Positions 1-8,652 of a DNA stretch of 42,043 nucleotides are shown here, in pieces. Each line of letters begins with the position of its first letter. The first letter of the stretch is position 1. A program made the translations under genes and the position numbers. Where the stretch lies: the NCBI GenBank assembly GCA_001917535.1, contig MNEF01000022.1, positions 1 through 42,043 on the forward strand, given 5' to 3'. The notes below the pieces were generated by a model, which made no database searches, was not told the origin of the DNA, and saw only the letters and a list, made by a program, of their open reading frames with translations. Source of the DNA: Candidatus Rokubacteria bacterium 13_1_40CM_69_27. GTDB taxonomy: Bacteria; Methylomirabilota; Methylomirabilia; Rokubacteriales; CSP1-6.

Positions 1-2
1 CC

Positions 3-338
3 GCCCAGGCGAGCCCACCGGCCTACGTGAAGATCGAGGCGCCGGCGAGGAGCGGGCGCGGCGGCGGCTACGGGCCGTTCTTCGGCGTGGTCCCCGACTT
101 CGGCGAGGCGGAGCGGCCGGGCGTCAGGATCACCGGCGTGCGATCGGGCAGCCCCGCCGACAAGGCCGGGGTCCGGGCCGGCGACATCATCGTAAGGTTC
201 GCGGGCGTCGAGGTGAAGACGCTGGACGACCTGACATTCGCCCTGCGCAGCCGGCGGCCGGGCGACCGCGTGGAGGTCGTCGTCGTGCGCGACGGACGGG
301 AGGAGCAGGTCCAGGCGGTCCTCGAGGAACGCCGGTAG
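3..338 (+). CDS. C-terminal part of a PDZ-domain protein (5' end outside window)
   Basis: The reading frame is open from the window edge, so the gene begins upstream. What is visible is one PDZ domain: a GPFFGVVPDF carboxylate-binding loop, then GVRITGVRSGSPADKAGVRAG, then GDIIVRFAGVEVKTLDDL and a closing strand GDRVEVVVVRDG. PDZ domains of this kind sit at the C-terminus of secreted M28 aminopeptidases and of HtrA- or Ctp-type proteases, where they bind substrate C-termini. The catalytic part is not visible, so the protease class cannot be stated; M28 is my guess from the Gly-rich linker before the PDZ domain. The TAG stop shares its last base with the GTG start of the next gene, which suggests co-translation. 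Confidence 0.75.
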   Translation, partial: AQASPPAYVKIEAPARSGRGGGYGPFFGVVPDFGEAERPGVRITGVRSGSPADKAGVRAGDIIVRFAGVEVKTLDDLTFALRSRRPGDRVEVVVVRDGREEQVQAVLEERR

Positions 339-1444
339 TGCTGGGCTGGGCCCTCGACCGGAGGGCCGTGCTCAAGCTGGGACTCACGGGCGCCGCCTCG
401 GCGCTCGTCGAGTCCGTCCGGGCGCGCATCGCCGCGGCGCAGGCGGCGCCGGTGCAGCACGACCCGCGCGAGCGCCGGCCGGCCAATCTCCGCCAGCTCA
501 CCTTCGGCGGCCAGAACGCCGAGGCCTACTTCGACTGGACCGGCAGGCGTCTGGTCTTCCAGTCCACCCGCCCTCCCTTCGGCTGCGATCAGATCTTCAC
601 CATGGGCGACGACGGCCGCGAGGCGCGGCTGGTCTCCACCGGCAAGGGGCGCACGACCTGCGCGTTCTTCTTCCCCGACGGGCGCCGAATCATCTACGCA
701 TCGACGCATCTGGGCGCGCCGGATTGCCCGCCGCAGCCCGACCGCTCGCGCGGCTACGTGTGGCCGATCTATCCGAGCTACGAGATCTTCTCCGCGGAAC
801 TCGACGGGGGAAATCTCAAGGCCGGCGGCGGGAATCTCCAGCGGCTGACCACGAACGAGGGCTACGACGCCGAGGGCGCCGTGTCGCCCGACGGGCGCCG
901 CATCGTCTTCACGTCGCTGCGGCAGGGCGACCTGGATCTCTATCTGATGGACGCGGACGGCTCGAACGTGCGGCGCCTCACCGACCGGCCCGGGTACGAC
1001 GGCGGCCCGTTCTTCTCGTGGGACGGGCGCTTCATCGTCTTCCGCGCCGCGCGCCCCGAGAGCGCGAGCGAACTGGAAGAGTACCGGGCGCTGCTCAAGC
1101 AGTCGCTCGTGCGGCCTCGCCGCCTGGAGATCTTCGTCATGAAGGCTGACGGCACCGGAGTCACACAAGTGACGCGCCTCGGCGCTGCCAGCTTCGCCCC
1201 CTTCATGCACCCGAACGCGCAGCAGATCATCTTTTCGTCCAACCTCCACGATCCTCAGGGGCGCTCGTTCGCGCTCTACCTGATCAACGTGGACGGCTCG
1301 GGGCTGGAACGGGTGACGTACGCGGACGGCTTCGCGTCGTTCCCGATGTTCTCACGAGACGGGAGCCGGCTCGTCTTCTGCGGCAGCCGGAACGCGTCGG
1401 CGCCGCGCGAGATCAACGTCTTCCTCGCCGACTGGGTCGCCTGA
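338..1444 (+). CDS. TolB-like PD40 beta-propeller protein with Tat-type signal
   Basis: This 368-residue protein starts at a GTG overlapping the previous stop (TAGTG). The N-terminus DRRAVLKLGLTGAAS looks like a twin-arginine signal, so export in folded form is likely. The rest is built of repeated blades ending in an R-[RF]-[IL]-[VI]-[FY] strand: RRLVFQS, RRIIYAS, RRIVFTS, RFIVFRA, QQIIFSS and SRLVFCG. Between them lie D-[AV]-DGS-type turns (MDADGSNVRRLT, INVDGSGLERVT). This is the PD40/WD40-like pattern of TolB and of the propeller domain of prolyl oligopeptidases, but there is no TolB N-terminal domain and no hydrolase domain. A periplasmic scaffold or ligand-binding role alongside the upstream PDZ protein is inference. 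Confidence 0.8.
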   Translation: MLGWALDRRAVLKLGLTGAASALVESVRARIAAAQAAPVQHDPRERRPANLRQLTFGGQNAEAYFDWTGRRLVFQSTRPPFGCDQIFTMGDDGREARLVSTGKGRTTCAFFFPDGRRIIYASTHLGAPDCPPQPDRSRGYVWPIYPSYEIFSAELDGGNLKAGGGNLQRLTTNEGYDAEGAVSPDGRRIVFTSLRQGDLDLYLMDADGSNVRRLTDRPGYDGGPFFSWDGRFIVFRAARPESASELEEYRALLKQSLVRPRRLEIFVMKADGTGVTQVTRLGAASFAPFMHPNAQQIIFSSNLHDPQGRSFALYLINVDGSGLERVTYADGFASFPMFSRDGSRLVFCGSRNASAPREINVFLADWVA

Positions 1445-1539
1445 GGGGCGTGGCTCCTGGGTCGCGCCCGCCTACACAGTCAGCGCTCCTCCTACGTCCA
1501 ATAGATCAAGGAGTAGGTCTCATCGATCAGGAGGCGGAT

Positions 1540-1998
1540 ATGTGGAGAAGGCTCGCGATCATGACGCCGGTCTCGATCATGCTCCTGTCCGGGCCGGCAC
1601 TCGCCTGGCACGACGGCCGACGACACGACGGCGGCACACGCCCGCCCGCCGCGGCGCCCCTCCCGCCCACGGTCCATCCCCACGTCGTCCGGGTGCCGGC
1701 GCATCCGACGTTCTTCGCGTTCCGCCCAGTCGTCGTCCAGACGCCCCCGTCGGTGATTTACGTCCAGCCACCGCCTGTCGTGTACGTGACTCCCGTGGCG
1801 GCCGAGCCCGACCTGGTCTACGTGGCGCCACCGCCGGTGGAGCCGGCACGCGAGGTCGTGTACCCAACCGGGCGGTGGGAGTTGCACGGCAACGGCGCGA
1901 CCGCGCCGTACGTCTGGGTCTGGGTGCCCACGTACCGGCCGTCGGAGCCGACGTCTGGGGCCAAGCCGCCTGCGCCCGCGGCGCCGCCCTCGGGATAG
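1540..1998 (+). CDS. Small proline-rich exported protein
   Basis: The ATG at 1540 is preceded by a good AGGAGG at 1529-1534, which rules out longer starts from 1450. The 152-residue product has a signal peptide (MWRRLAIMTPVSIMLLSGPALA) and a low-complexity Pro/Val-rich centre with repeated PP[VS]V[IV]YV units (about residues 65-100). It ends in a GRWELHGNGATAPYVWVWVP motif. That closing motif recurs in small uncharacterised exported proteins of soil bacteria. I know no function for it; surface or periplasmic location is inferred from the signal peptide. It may share transcription with the upstream propeller gene, from which it is separated by 95 bp. Confidence 0.65.
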   Translation: MWRRLAIMTPVSIMLLSGPALAWHDGRRHDGGTRPPAAAPLPPTVHPHVVRVPAHPTFFAFRPVVVQTPPSVIYVQPPPVVYVTPVAAEPDLVYVAPPPVEPAREVVYPTGRWELHGNGATAPYVWVWVPTYRPSEPTSGAKPPAPAAPPSG

Positions 1999-2009
1999 CG
2001 AGAGCGCGG

Positions 2010-2028
2010 ACGAGGACGCCCTCCTCGT
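2010..2028 (+). terminator. Short stem-loop after the proline-rich gene
   Basis: ACGAGGA and TCCTCGT form a perfect 7-bp stem around a CGCCC loop, extendable by a G-T and a G-C pair. It lies 11 bp past the stop codon at 1998 and is followed by only a short T-containing stretch. It sits between convergent genes (the next gene ends at 2138 on the minus strand), so a terminator role is plausible. The remainder of 1999-2137 shows nothing I can name. Confidence 0.4.
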
Positions 2029-2137
2029 TCTTGACTGGCCCAGACTTATCTCCAACGGAAATTCACTCCCGTCCTTGCGCAGCCCGTACAACTCCATCCC
2101 CTAGTCCCGAGGATAGTCCCCTACGTCTTCTCGCCCC

Positions 2138-3679
2138 CTATTGCCCCTTGAGCCGCATGTCCTCATAGGAGGGGAACGGGCTCATCGGGATCGAGGTGAT
2201 CGTGTGCTCGGCCAGGCGCGGCCCCACCCCCATCAGCGCGCGCAAGTCCATGATCGGCGCGAACATCACGCGATCGATCGTGAGCTGCTGGATGCGGTGC
2301 AGCAAGGCCTCGCGCTTGGCGACGTCGCGCTCCCGCGCCTGCTGCTGGAACAGCTCGTCGATGTCAGGATACCCCCCGTACGCGTAGCTGCCCTTGGAGT
2401 AGATGAACTCCGCCACGCGGCTGGCCGCGTTGCCCGAGTTGCCCACGGCGGTGAGGAACAGCCCGCGCAGCTTCTTCTCCCGCCAGGCGGCGTAAAAGGC
2501 CGCGCGCTCCATCGGCCGCATCTTCACCCGGATCCCCACCGCGCTCAGATTGTTCACCGCGGCCTCGGCCACCGTGAAGAACGGGGGAATCGGCACGAAA
2601 TCCCCGGCGTCGAAGCCATTGGGATAGCCGGCCTCGGCGAGCAGCCGCTTGGCCTTCTGGGGGTCGTAGGGCCAAGGCTCGGTCTGCAGCGCGAAGTCCA
2701 TGACACGGGGCACGACGACGCCCGCCGGTGGGCAGAGCCCCGCACAACCGGCGTCACTGATCGCCTTGCGGTCCAGGGCGTAGTTGACCGCCAGCCGCAG
2801 GCGCTTGTCGTTCCACGGCGATTTGGGATCCCACTGGTCGGCGAACTCGATCCAGTAGATGGACGCGTGCCGCGAGGGGACCAGCGTGAGCTTCGGGTCG
2901 CGCTTCACGTCCTCCGCCTCGGGGCCATCGAAGGCATAGCCGAAGTCCGCCTCTCCCTTCTTCAGCATGGCCAGGCGCGTGCTCCCTTCGGGGACGCTCT
3001 TCATGATGAGCCGCTTGACGTAGGGCGCGTGCCGCCAGTACCCGGTGTAGGCGTCCAGCACCACCTCGATGCCGGGCGTGTGGCTCACGAACTTGTACGG
3101 GCCGGCGCCGATGGGATGTCTCCGGAAGCCGTCGTCGCCGACCTGCTCGAGATATTTCTTGGGGACGACGATCCCGGCGGCGGTGGCGGTGGTCCCAAAG
3201 AAGGTCATGAAGTCCGGCCAGGGCTCCTTAAGATGAAAGCGCACCGTGAGGGGATCGAGGACCTCGACCCGCTGGACGCGCGACCGCAGCTCCCGGGCCC
3301 CCGCCCCCTGGTAACGCTCGAAGCTGAACTTCGCGTCCTCGGCGGTGACGGGGTCGCCGTTGTGGAACTTGAGCCCGCGACGCAGCTTGAACTCGTACAT
3401 CCGCCCGTCCGCGCTCTCCGTCCACGACTCGGCCAGGCTGTTGCCCATCTTTTGCCCCGGCAGCGGGCGGACCAGCGCGTCGTGGAGGGCATAGAGGATC
3501 CCGAAGGGGGTGATCTGGGGCGGCGCGGTGGACGGGTCGAACCAGGTCGGGGCGATCGTGACGTGCCAGGCACACACCACCTCTCCCGCAGGGGTCGGCT
3601 GGGCAAATGTCCGGGCCGCGCCCAGGGCCAGCCAGGCCGCTATCAGTACCAGGACGAGGCGACGAGGTGATGAGATCAT
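2138..3679 (-). CDS. Dipeptide/oligopeptide ABC transporter substrate-binding protein
   Basis: A 513-residue SBP family 5 protein (DppA/OppA type) that captures a peptide or related ligand in the periplasm for an ABC permease. It has a signal peptide ending near ARTFAQ. It carries family hallmarks: the LKFHNGDPVTAEDAKFSFER strand (about residue 105), HPIGAGPYKFVSH (about 190) and the LAVNYALDRKAI hinge region (about 300). The C-terminus ends PSYEDMRLKGQ. It is the distal gene of a minus-strand cluster after the DppC-type permease, 34 bp downstream of it. It is clearly the nearest relative of the deleted copy at 7366-7892, sharing both termini almost residue for residue. The ligand is unknown. 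Confidence 0.92.
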   Translation of the reverse strand: MISSPRRLVLVLIAAWLALGAARTFAQPTPAGEVVCAWHVTIAPTWFDPSTAPPQITPFGILYALHDALVRPLPGQKMGNSLAESWTESADGRMYEFKLRRGLKFHNGDPVTAEDAKFSFERYQGAGARELRSRVQRVEVLDPLTVRFHLKEPWPDFMTFFGTTATAAGIVVPKKYLEQVGDDGFRRHPIGAGPYKFVSHTPGIEVVLDAYTGYWRHAPYVKRLIMKSVPEGSTRLAMLKKGEADFGYAFDGPEAEDVKRDPKLTLVPSRHASIYWIEFADQWDPKSPWNDKRLRLAVNYALDRKAISDAGCAGLCPPAGVVVPRVMDFALQTEPWPYDPQKAKRLLAEAGYPNGFDAGDFVPIPPFFTVAEAAVNNLSAVGIRVKMRPMERAAFYAAWREKKLRGLFLTAVGNSGNAASRVAEFIYSKGSYAYGGYPDIDELFQQQARERDVAKREALLHRIQQLTIDRVMFAPIMDLRALMGVGPRLAEHTITSIPMSPFPSYEDMRLKGQ

Positions 3680-3713
3680 TTTGTCCTCCCGCGGCGTGCG
3701 GCCCCTGAACAGC

Positions 3714-4616
3714 TCATCCTCGCCGCAACTTCGGGTCGAGCGCGTCCCGCAAGGAATCCCCGAAGAGGTTGAAGCCGAACACCCCCAGGCTGATCGCGAT
3801 GCCCGGGAACAGGGCGATCCACGGGGCCTTTTCGGCGTACGAGGGGGCGGAGCCCGAGAGCATCAGCCCCCACGATGGCGTCGGCTCGGCCGTACCCAGG
3901 CCCAGGTAGCTCAGGGCCGCTTCGGTGAGGATGGCGCTCCCCAGTTGCGCGGTCAGCATGATGATGTAGGGGGCCATGACGTTGGGGACGATGTGCTGGA
4001 GGATGACGCGGCGCCGCGAGGCCCCCAGGGCGTGCACGGCATCGACGTACGGGTTCTCCTTCACTGACAGGGCGGTGGCGCGCACCACCCGCGCGGCGCG
4101 GGGGACGATGGGGATGGCGATGGCGATCACCACGTTCTGGACCGCCGGGCCCAGGATCGAGGCGATGGCGAGGGCGAGGATCAGGAGTGGGAACGCGAGC
4201 AGGACGTCCATCAGTCGCTCGAGGAGGAGATCCACCTTCCCGCCCCAGTACGCGCTGACCACGCCCAGCAGAAGGCCGAGCGTGCAGCCCGCGAACGACG
4301 CGGTGAAGCCGACGAACAGGGCGATCCGCGCTCCGTACATGATCCGGCTCAGCACGTCGCGTCCGAACTCGTCCGTCCCCAGCCAGTGGTCGGTGCTCGG
4401 ACGCCCGAACTGCAAGGCGTAATCACCCCGATAGGGGTCATAGGGAGCGAGCGCCTCCGCGAAGAGGGCCACGAAGACCATTATGAGAATGATCAGCGCG
4501 CCCCCGGCGCCCAGCGGCTTCGTCCGGATGAACTTCAGCACCTCCTCGCCGAAGGTGAGCCGCGGCGCCAGGGCTACCGAGGCCGTCGCGTGGGTGAGCG
4601 CGTAGTTGGTGGCCAT
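3714..4616 (-). CDS. Dipeptide-type ABC permease, DppC/OppC family
   Basis: This 300-residue inner-membrane permease pairs with the DppB-type protein encoded upstream. A cytoplasmic N-terminus and one TM (GGALIILIMVFVALFAEAL) precede the OppC signature WLGTDEFGRDVLSRIMYGAR (about residue 80). Then comes the multi-TM core with the EAA loop YVDAVHALGASRRRVILQHI, which contacts the ATPase. The C-terminal DALDPKLRRG motif is typical of DppC. Length is normal for the family. No ATPase gene accompanies it. A 139-bp spacer with a stem-loop separates it from dppB. Confidence 0.92.
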   Translation of the reverse strand: MATNYALTHATASVALAPRLTFGEEVLKFIRTKPLGAGGALIILIMVFVALFAEALAPYDPYRGDYALQFGRPSTDHWLGTDEFGRDVLSRIMYGARIALFVGFTASFAGCTLGLLLGVVSAYWGGKVDLLLERLMDVLLAFPLLILALAIASILGPAVQNVVIAIAIPIVPRAARVVRATALSVKENPYVDAVHALGASRRRVILQHIVPNVMAPYIIMLTAQLGSAILTEAALSYLGLGTAEPTPSWGLMLSGSAPSYAEKAPWIALFPGIAISLGVFGFNLFGDSLRDALDPKLRRG

Positions 4617-4677
4617 GGCTATCCAGCTCGGAGGGGGGTGTCGCCCCTCGTCCGAAGCCTCCCCCCAGGGAACGGTT

Positions 4678-4696
4678 GCGCCGGCAAAGCCGGCGC
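4678..4696 (-). other. Perfect stem-loop in the dppB-dppC spacer
   Basis: GCGCCGGC and GCCGGCGC form a perfect 8-bp stem with an AAA loop. It lies in the 139-bp gap between the DppB stop and the DppC start on the minus strand, next to a G-run/C-run pair at 4630-4666. There is no U-tract, so it is more likely an RNA-stabilising or attenuating structure than a complete terminator. Confidence 0.45.
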
Positions 4697-4755
4697 TCGA
4701 ACCGGCGCCAGTCGGGTCAGTACGACAGTGAGAGCCGCCATTCTCTGACCGGCTC

Positions 4756-5712
4756 CTATCGGTAACGGATCCGGGGGTCGAACCACGCGTAGGTCAGGTC
4801 GATGAGGAGATTCACGATCACGAAGCCGAACGCGATGAGGAACACGAGCGCCTGCACCACCGGGTAGTCCCGGTGGGCGACGGCGTCCACCACGAACCGC
4901 CCCACGCCGTTCAGGGTGAACACGGTCTCGGTGACGACCAGGCCGCCGATGAGAAAGGCGAACTCCGTCCCGATCAGCGTGATCACCGGGAGCATCGCGT
5001 TCTTCAGGGCGTGGCGGATGACGATCGCCCGCTCCCGCAACCCCTTGGCCCACGCGGTGCGGATGTAGTCCTCCCGCAGAACCTCCAGCACGGTCGACCG
5101 CGTCATACGGGTGGTGACGGCGGCGTACCGATAACCCACAGTGACGACGGGCCAGACCATCTGCTGGAAGTTCGCCCAGGGATCGACCCAGGGCGGCGTG
5201 TACTCGAGCGGAGGCCCCCAGCCGAAGAAGATCACCAGGAACAGGATGACCAGGATCCCGACCCAGAACGACGGGATCGCCAGGCCTCCGATGCTGATCA
5301 CGCGCACGAGGTAGTCCACCCAGCTGTCCTGGCGCACGGCGGCGAGCATGCCGAAGGGGATCGCGATCAGCACCGAGACGATCGTCGCCAGGACCGCCAG
5401 CTCGAGACTCAGGGGCAGGCGGATGAGCAGCTCCTCGACGACTGGACGGCCGGTCCAGAGGGAGGTCCCGAAATCGAGCCGCACGACCCCCCACAACCAC
5501 GTCCCGAACTGCACCAGCAGCGGCTGATCCAGTCCGAGCTGACGCTGCAGGGCGGCGAGCTGCGACCGATCGATCCGCCCCGCCTGGTCACCGCCGAGGA
5601 TCAGCAGGGTCACGTCCCCGGGGATGACGCGCATGATCACGAACACCAGCGAGGCGACCCCCAGGAGCGTCGGGACGATCAGGAGGAGGCGCTTGGCCAG
5701 GTAGACCCGCAC
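4756..5712 (-). CDS. Dipeptide-type ABC permease, DppB/OppB family
   Basis: A 318-residue permease. It opens with the typical DppB amphipathic start and first helix MRVYLAKRLLLIVPTLLGVA, then the periplasmic segment with VIPGDV and a GLDQPLLVQFGTWL stretch. The EAA loop YIRTAWAKGLRERAIVIRHA followed by LKNAMLPVITLIG binds the ATPase. It ends YAWFDPRIRYR, as expected for the family. It starts 7 bp after the binding-protein gene at 5720-7339, so those two are almost certainly co-transcribed. It forms the membrane channel with the DppC-type protein. Confidence 0.92.
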   Translation of the reverse strand: MRVYLAKRLLLIVPTLLGVASLVFVIMRVIPGDVTLLILGGDQAGRIDRSQLAALQRQLGLDQPLLVQFGTWLWGVVRLDFGTSLWTGRPVVEELLIRLPLSLELAVLATIVSVLIAIPFGMLAAVRQDSWVDYLVRVISIGGLAIPSFWVGILVILFLVIFFGWGPPLEYTPPWVDPWANFQQMVWPVVTVGYRYAAVTTRMTRSTVLEVLREDYIRTAWAKGLRERAIVIRHALKNAMLPVITLIGTEFAFLIGGLVVTETVFTLNGVGRFVVDAVAHRDYPVVQALVFLIAFGFVIVNLLIDLTYAWFDPRIRYR

Positions 5713-5719
5713 GAACCTC

Positions 5720-7339
5720 TCACTCCTCCGCCAGCCAGACGTCCTGGAGCTTCTGGTTCGTGTAGTGACTGGGCGGGGCCACGTAGTTCTTCACCTTGGC
5801 CCAGTGGACGACGTTCCGGGTCCACCAGAGGCCCGGCATGTAGTACGCATTTCCCAGCACGATCTTCTCGAGCTCGTTGACGAGCTTCTTGCGCTCGGCG
5901 GGGTCGAGGGTCCTCGCCTGTCGCGAGAACAGGTCGTCGATCCGGGGATCGGAGTATCGGCCCCAGTTCTGCGTGCTCCCCGTGGCGTAGCGACCGAGGA
6001 ACTGATCGGGGTCGTCCATGAACTCGACGGTGGGAGCGATGATCAGCTCGAAGTTCCCCGTGTTCTGTCCGTCATTGAACCAGGCCGCCGTCTCCAGCGG
6101 ACGGTGCTCGACCTCGATCCCGATCTTGCGCCACTCCTGGATCGCGAACACCGCAAAGTCCTGGTAGGGAAGCTTCACGTTGCGGTTCTTCAGGGTGAGC
6201 TTCAGGCCGTTCGCGTAGCCGGCCTCGGCCAGGAGCCGCTTGGCCTCGGCCCGGCTCTTCTCGCCGTCCTTCCAGAAGCCCGGGAGCTTCTGGAGCTCGG
6301 CTTCCGGCATCGCCCACTCCGTGCCCGGACGCATCAGGCCGCCGATGCCCCTGAGCCCCGTGAGCCCGTACAGTACTTTGCTCGCCGTGTAGCGATCGAG
6401 GCCCAGCGTGAGGGCCTGGCGGACGCGAACGTCGGTGAACGGCTTCGCGGTGTTGTTGATCGCGATCCCGAACTGGCCGGTCATGGGCGTCGTCTGGACC
6501 ACGACCTTGTCGCCGAGCTGCTTTCGGATCGCCTCCACCTCGGCGTTGGGCAGGTCGCGGAACTCGATGTAGGCGCGACCGGAACGGATGGCCGCCGCCC
6601 GCACAGACGTCTCCGGGCTGATGAAGAACTTGTACCCGTCGAGGTAGGGGCGGTCCTTGACGAAGTAGTCGGGGTTCCGCTGCCCCTCGAACGTGGCGCC
6701 ACGCGTGTAGCCCTTGAACGTGAACGGCCCGGAGCCCATGACGTTCGTCTTGAAGTAGTTGGGGTCCTTGTCCAGGTACTTCTTCGGATAGATGACGTTC
6801 CACGGCGAAGCCAGATTGCCCAGAAGGGAGGCCGACGGAAACTTGAGCTTGAACACCACGGTGCTCGGGTCCGGGGCCTCGACGCTGGCGACCGCCGTGT
6901 AGGCGTTCTTCCGCACGCTGCGCACGCCTTCCGGCGGGAAGACGATCTTGTCGTAGGTGGCCTTGACGTCGGCGGCCGTCAACGTCGAGCCGTCGTGGAA
7001 TCGGATCCCCTGACGGATCTTGAAGATGTAGGTCAGGCCGTCGGGCGCGATCTTCCACTCGGTCGCCACGTCGCCGACGATCTTCGGGTAGCTGTAGGGG
7101 TCGATCTGCAGCAGCGTGCTGTAGAGCGGCGCCACCAGCTGGATGTTGGCGAAGGTGCTCTCCTGGTGGGGGTCGAGGCTCGGCGGGTCGGCACCGATGA
7201 CCGCTAATAAGATTCCGCCTCGGCGCGGGGTCTCCGCGGCCTCGGCCGCGGTTCGGGTCGCCACGACCACCGAGGCGACCAGGACGACGAGGAGAACGAA
7301 GGTGACAAGCGTTCCTTGACGTCGAATTCGTGGCGCCAT
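5720..7339 (-). CDS. Dipeptide-type ABC substrate-binding protein
   Basis: The start at 7339 is set by a GGAGG upstream and by a clear signal peptide (MAPRIRRQGTLVTFVLLVVL onward); the open frame extends further upstream but without coding character. The 539-residue protein has the SBP family 5 features: GADPPSLDPHQEST near the mature N-terminus, IRQGIRFHDGSTLTAADVKA, VMGSGPFTFKGY and VRQALTLGLDRYTASKVLYG. It is the binding protein immediately ahead of the dppB gene (7 bp) and is only distantly related to the binding protein at the other end of the cluster. Two different receptors may therefore feed one permease. Ligand unknown. Confidence 0.92.
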   Translation of the reverse strand: MAPRIRRQGTLVTFVLLVVLVASVVVATRTAAEAAETPRRGGILLAVIGADPPSLDPHQESTFANIQLVAPLYSTLLQIDPYSYPKIVGDVATEWKIAPDGLTYIFKIRQGIRFHDGSTLTAADVKATYDKIVFPPEGVRSVRKNAYTAVASVEAPDPSTVVFKLKFPSASLLGNLASPWNVIYPKKYLDKDPNYFKTNVMGSGPFTFKGYTRGATFEGQRNPDYFVKDRPYLDGYKFFISPETSVRAAAIRSGRAYIEFRDLPNAEVEAIRKQLGDKVVVQTTPMTGQFGIAINNTAKPFTDVRVRQALTLGLDRYTASKVLYGLTGLRGIGGLMRPGTEWAMPEAELQKLPGFWKDGEKSRAEAKRLLAEAGYANGLKLTLKNRNVKLPYQDFAVFAIQEWRKIGIEVEHRPLETAAWFNDGQNTGNFELIIAPTVEFMDDPDQFLGRYATGSTQNWGRYSDPRIDDLFSRQARTLDPAERKKLVNELEKIVLGNAYYMPGLWWTRNVVHWAKVKNYVAPPSHYTNQKLQDVWLAEE

Positions 7340-7365
7340 CTGACACCTCCCGAAGTACGGTCGCG

Positions 7366-7892
7366 CTATTGGCCCTTGAGCCGGATGTCTTCGTAGGACG
7401 GGTAAGGGACCAACGGCATCGAGTCGAGCATGTGCTCGGCCAGCCGCGGGCCCACTCCCCTCAGGGTGCGGTAGTCCATGATCGGCGCGAACATCACCCG
7501 CTCGATCGTGAGCTGCTGAATGCGATGGAGCAACGCTTCGCGTTTGGCGACATCGCGCTCCCGGGCCTGCTGCTGGAACAAGTCGTCGATGTCGGGATAC
7601 CCGCCGTAGGCGTAGCTCCCCCTGGAGTAGATGTCCACGACTCCGCCAGGCTGGTGCCCATCTTTTGTCCCGGCAGCGGACGGACCAGCGCGTCGTGGAG
7701 GGCATAGAGCATCCCAAAGGGGGTGATCTGGGGCGGGGCGGTGGACGGGTCGAACCAGCTCGGGGAGATGGTGACATGCCAGGCAATGACCACCTCTCCC
7801 GCAGGGGCTGGCTCGCTGGCCGGCCCCGGGGCCACGCCCAGGGACAGCACGGCGGTCATCAGCACCAGGATGACGCGACGATGTGGGCCCAT
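7366..7892 (-). pseudogene. Binding-protein gene collapsed by a large internal deletion
   Basis: From the ATG at 7892, frame one gives a signal peptide and a mature start (EVVIAWHVTISPSWFDPSTA) up to MGTSLAESW near 7637. The homology then jumps, in another frame, to IYSRGSYAYGGYPDIDDLFQ and continues to PSYEDIRLKGQ at the stop. Compared with the intact paralogue at 2138-3679, residues about 87-425 are missing (roughly 1 kb) and the junction is out of frame, so no binding protein can be made. Both ends remain highly similar to the paralogue, so the deletion looks recent. It lies 26 bp upstream of the intact binding-protein gene at 7339. Confidence 0.88.
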
Positions 7893-7995
7893 CTTGTCCT
7901 CCCCCGCCCTCTGCGGGCTCCGAGGGTGGGATGTCACGCGAGTCACTGGATGCGCCAGAGGATTGGCCCAAAGAGCGTCCACGTCAAGCGGCGCT

Positions 7996-8176
7996 TCAGC
8001 GCTTCTCGAGCCAGACTCCCTTCTCGAAGCCCTTCACGGGCTCCGCCCACACCTTCACTTCGGCGTCGTGGTGGACCCAGATGTAGGGCGCGTCCTCGGC
8101 GGCCAGCCGCGTGACCTGGGCGTAGAGCGCCTGGCGCCGGGCCTGGTCGGCTTCGCTGCGCGCCTGAACCTGGCCT
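7996..8176 (-). pseudogene. C-terminal remnant of another solute-binding protein
   Basis: One minus-strand frame reads about 59 residues with clear coding character. It contains ARRQALYAQVTRLAAEDAPY, then IWVHHDAEVKVWAEPVKGFE and KGVWLEKR before the TGA at 7996-7998. This is the usual last helix and strand of an SBP family 5 protein, where the ligand lid packs near the C-terminus. A stop codon lies in frame just upstream and there is no start, so only the tail survives. It does not match the C-termini of the other binding proteins in this window. The break lies about 40 bp from the toxin-antitoxin start. The rest of 7893-8217 shows nothing else. Confidence 0.75.
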
Positions 8177-8217
8177 CACCTGCCATTTGGCGTTATAGTA
8201 CTTGCCAGGAGGCATCG

Positions 8218-8652
8218 ATGGTTTCCACGGCGCGGCTCCTCGACACCCTCGGCGGCAAGAGCGTTCTCCGGGAGCGCACCCGAACATACGAGGCCATCAT
8301 CGATCGCGTGCGGGCCGGGCTTCCGTACGCCGCGCTCGAAGCCGTGGCCACTCGGTTCGAGATCCCGCAGGAGGCGCTGGTGCGCGTCCTCGCGCTCCCG
8401 CTGCGCACGCTCGCCCGCCGGAAAAAGGAGCGCCGGCTCCGCGCCGACGAATCGGATCGGCTCCTGCGGCTCAGTCGCGTCGGGGCGCTGGCCGAAGAGA
8501 TCCTCGGTACCCGCGAGAAGGCGGCCGCCTGGCTTCGCGCGCCCAACAGGGTACTGGGCGGCCCGAGCCCTCTCGACTGTCTTGATACCGATCTGGGCGC
8601 CCAGAAGGTCGAGCAGCTTCTCCATCGCATCGAGTACGGCGTCTACAGCTGA
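8218..8652 (+). CDS. Antitoxin of Xre/MbcA/ParS type (DUF2384)
   Basis: This 144-residue protein starts at an ATG with CAGGAGG 8 bp upstream. Residues about 20-70 form a helical Xre-like DNA-binding region. The C-terminus carries the DUF2384 toxin-binding domain with the diagnostic AWLRAPNRVLGGPSPLDCLD, then LDTDLGAQKVEQLLHRIEYG. Such proteins block a RES-domain toxin and repress their own promoter. The stop codon overlaps the toxin start (CTGA), so the two are translationally coupled. A dyad TGGC...GCCA spanning a TATAGT-like box lies at 8187-8207, a plausible autoregulatory site. Confidence 0.9.
   Translation: MVSTARLLDTLGGKSVLRERTRTYEAIIDRVRAGLPYAALEAVATRFEIPQEALVRVLALPLRTLARRKKERRLRADESDRLLRLSRVGALAEEILGTREKAAAWLRAPNRVLGGPSPLDCLDTDLGAQKVEQLLHRIEYGVYS

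Noticed and set aside
68..1249. Long minus-strand frame (393 codons) opposite the propeller gene
   Set aside because: It is a shadow: Arg/Gly/Ala-rich with no domain pattern, while the + frames encode a clear PDZ domain and PD40 blades.
7340..7786. N-terminal extension of the binding protein at 5720-7339
   Set aside because: The extension lacks coding character and overlaps the deleted receptor in another frame; the ATG at 7339 has both a ribosome binding site and a signal peptide.
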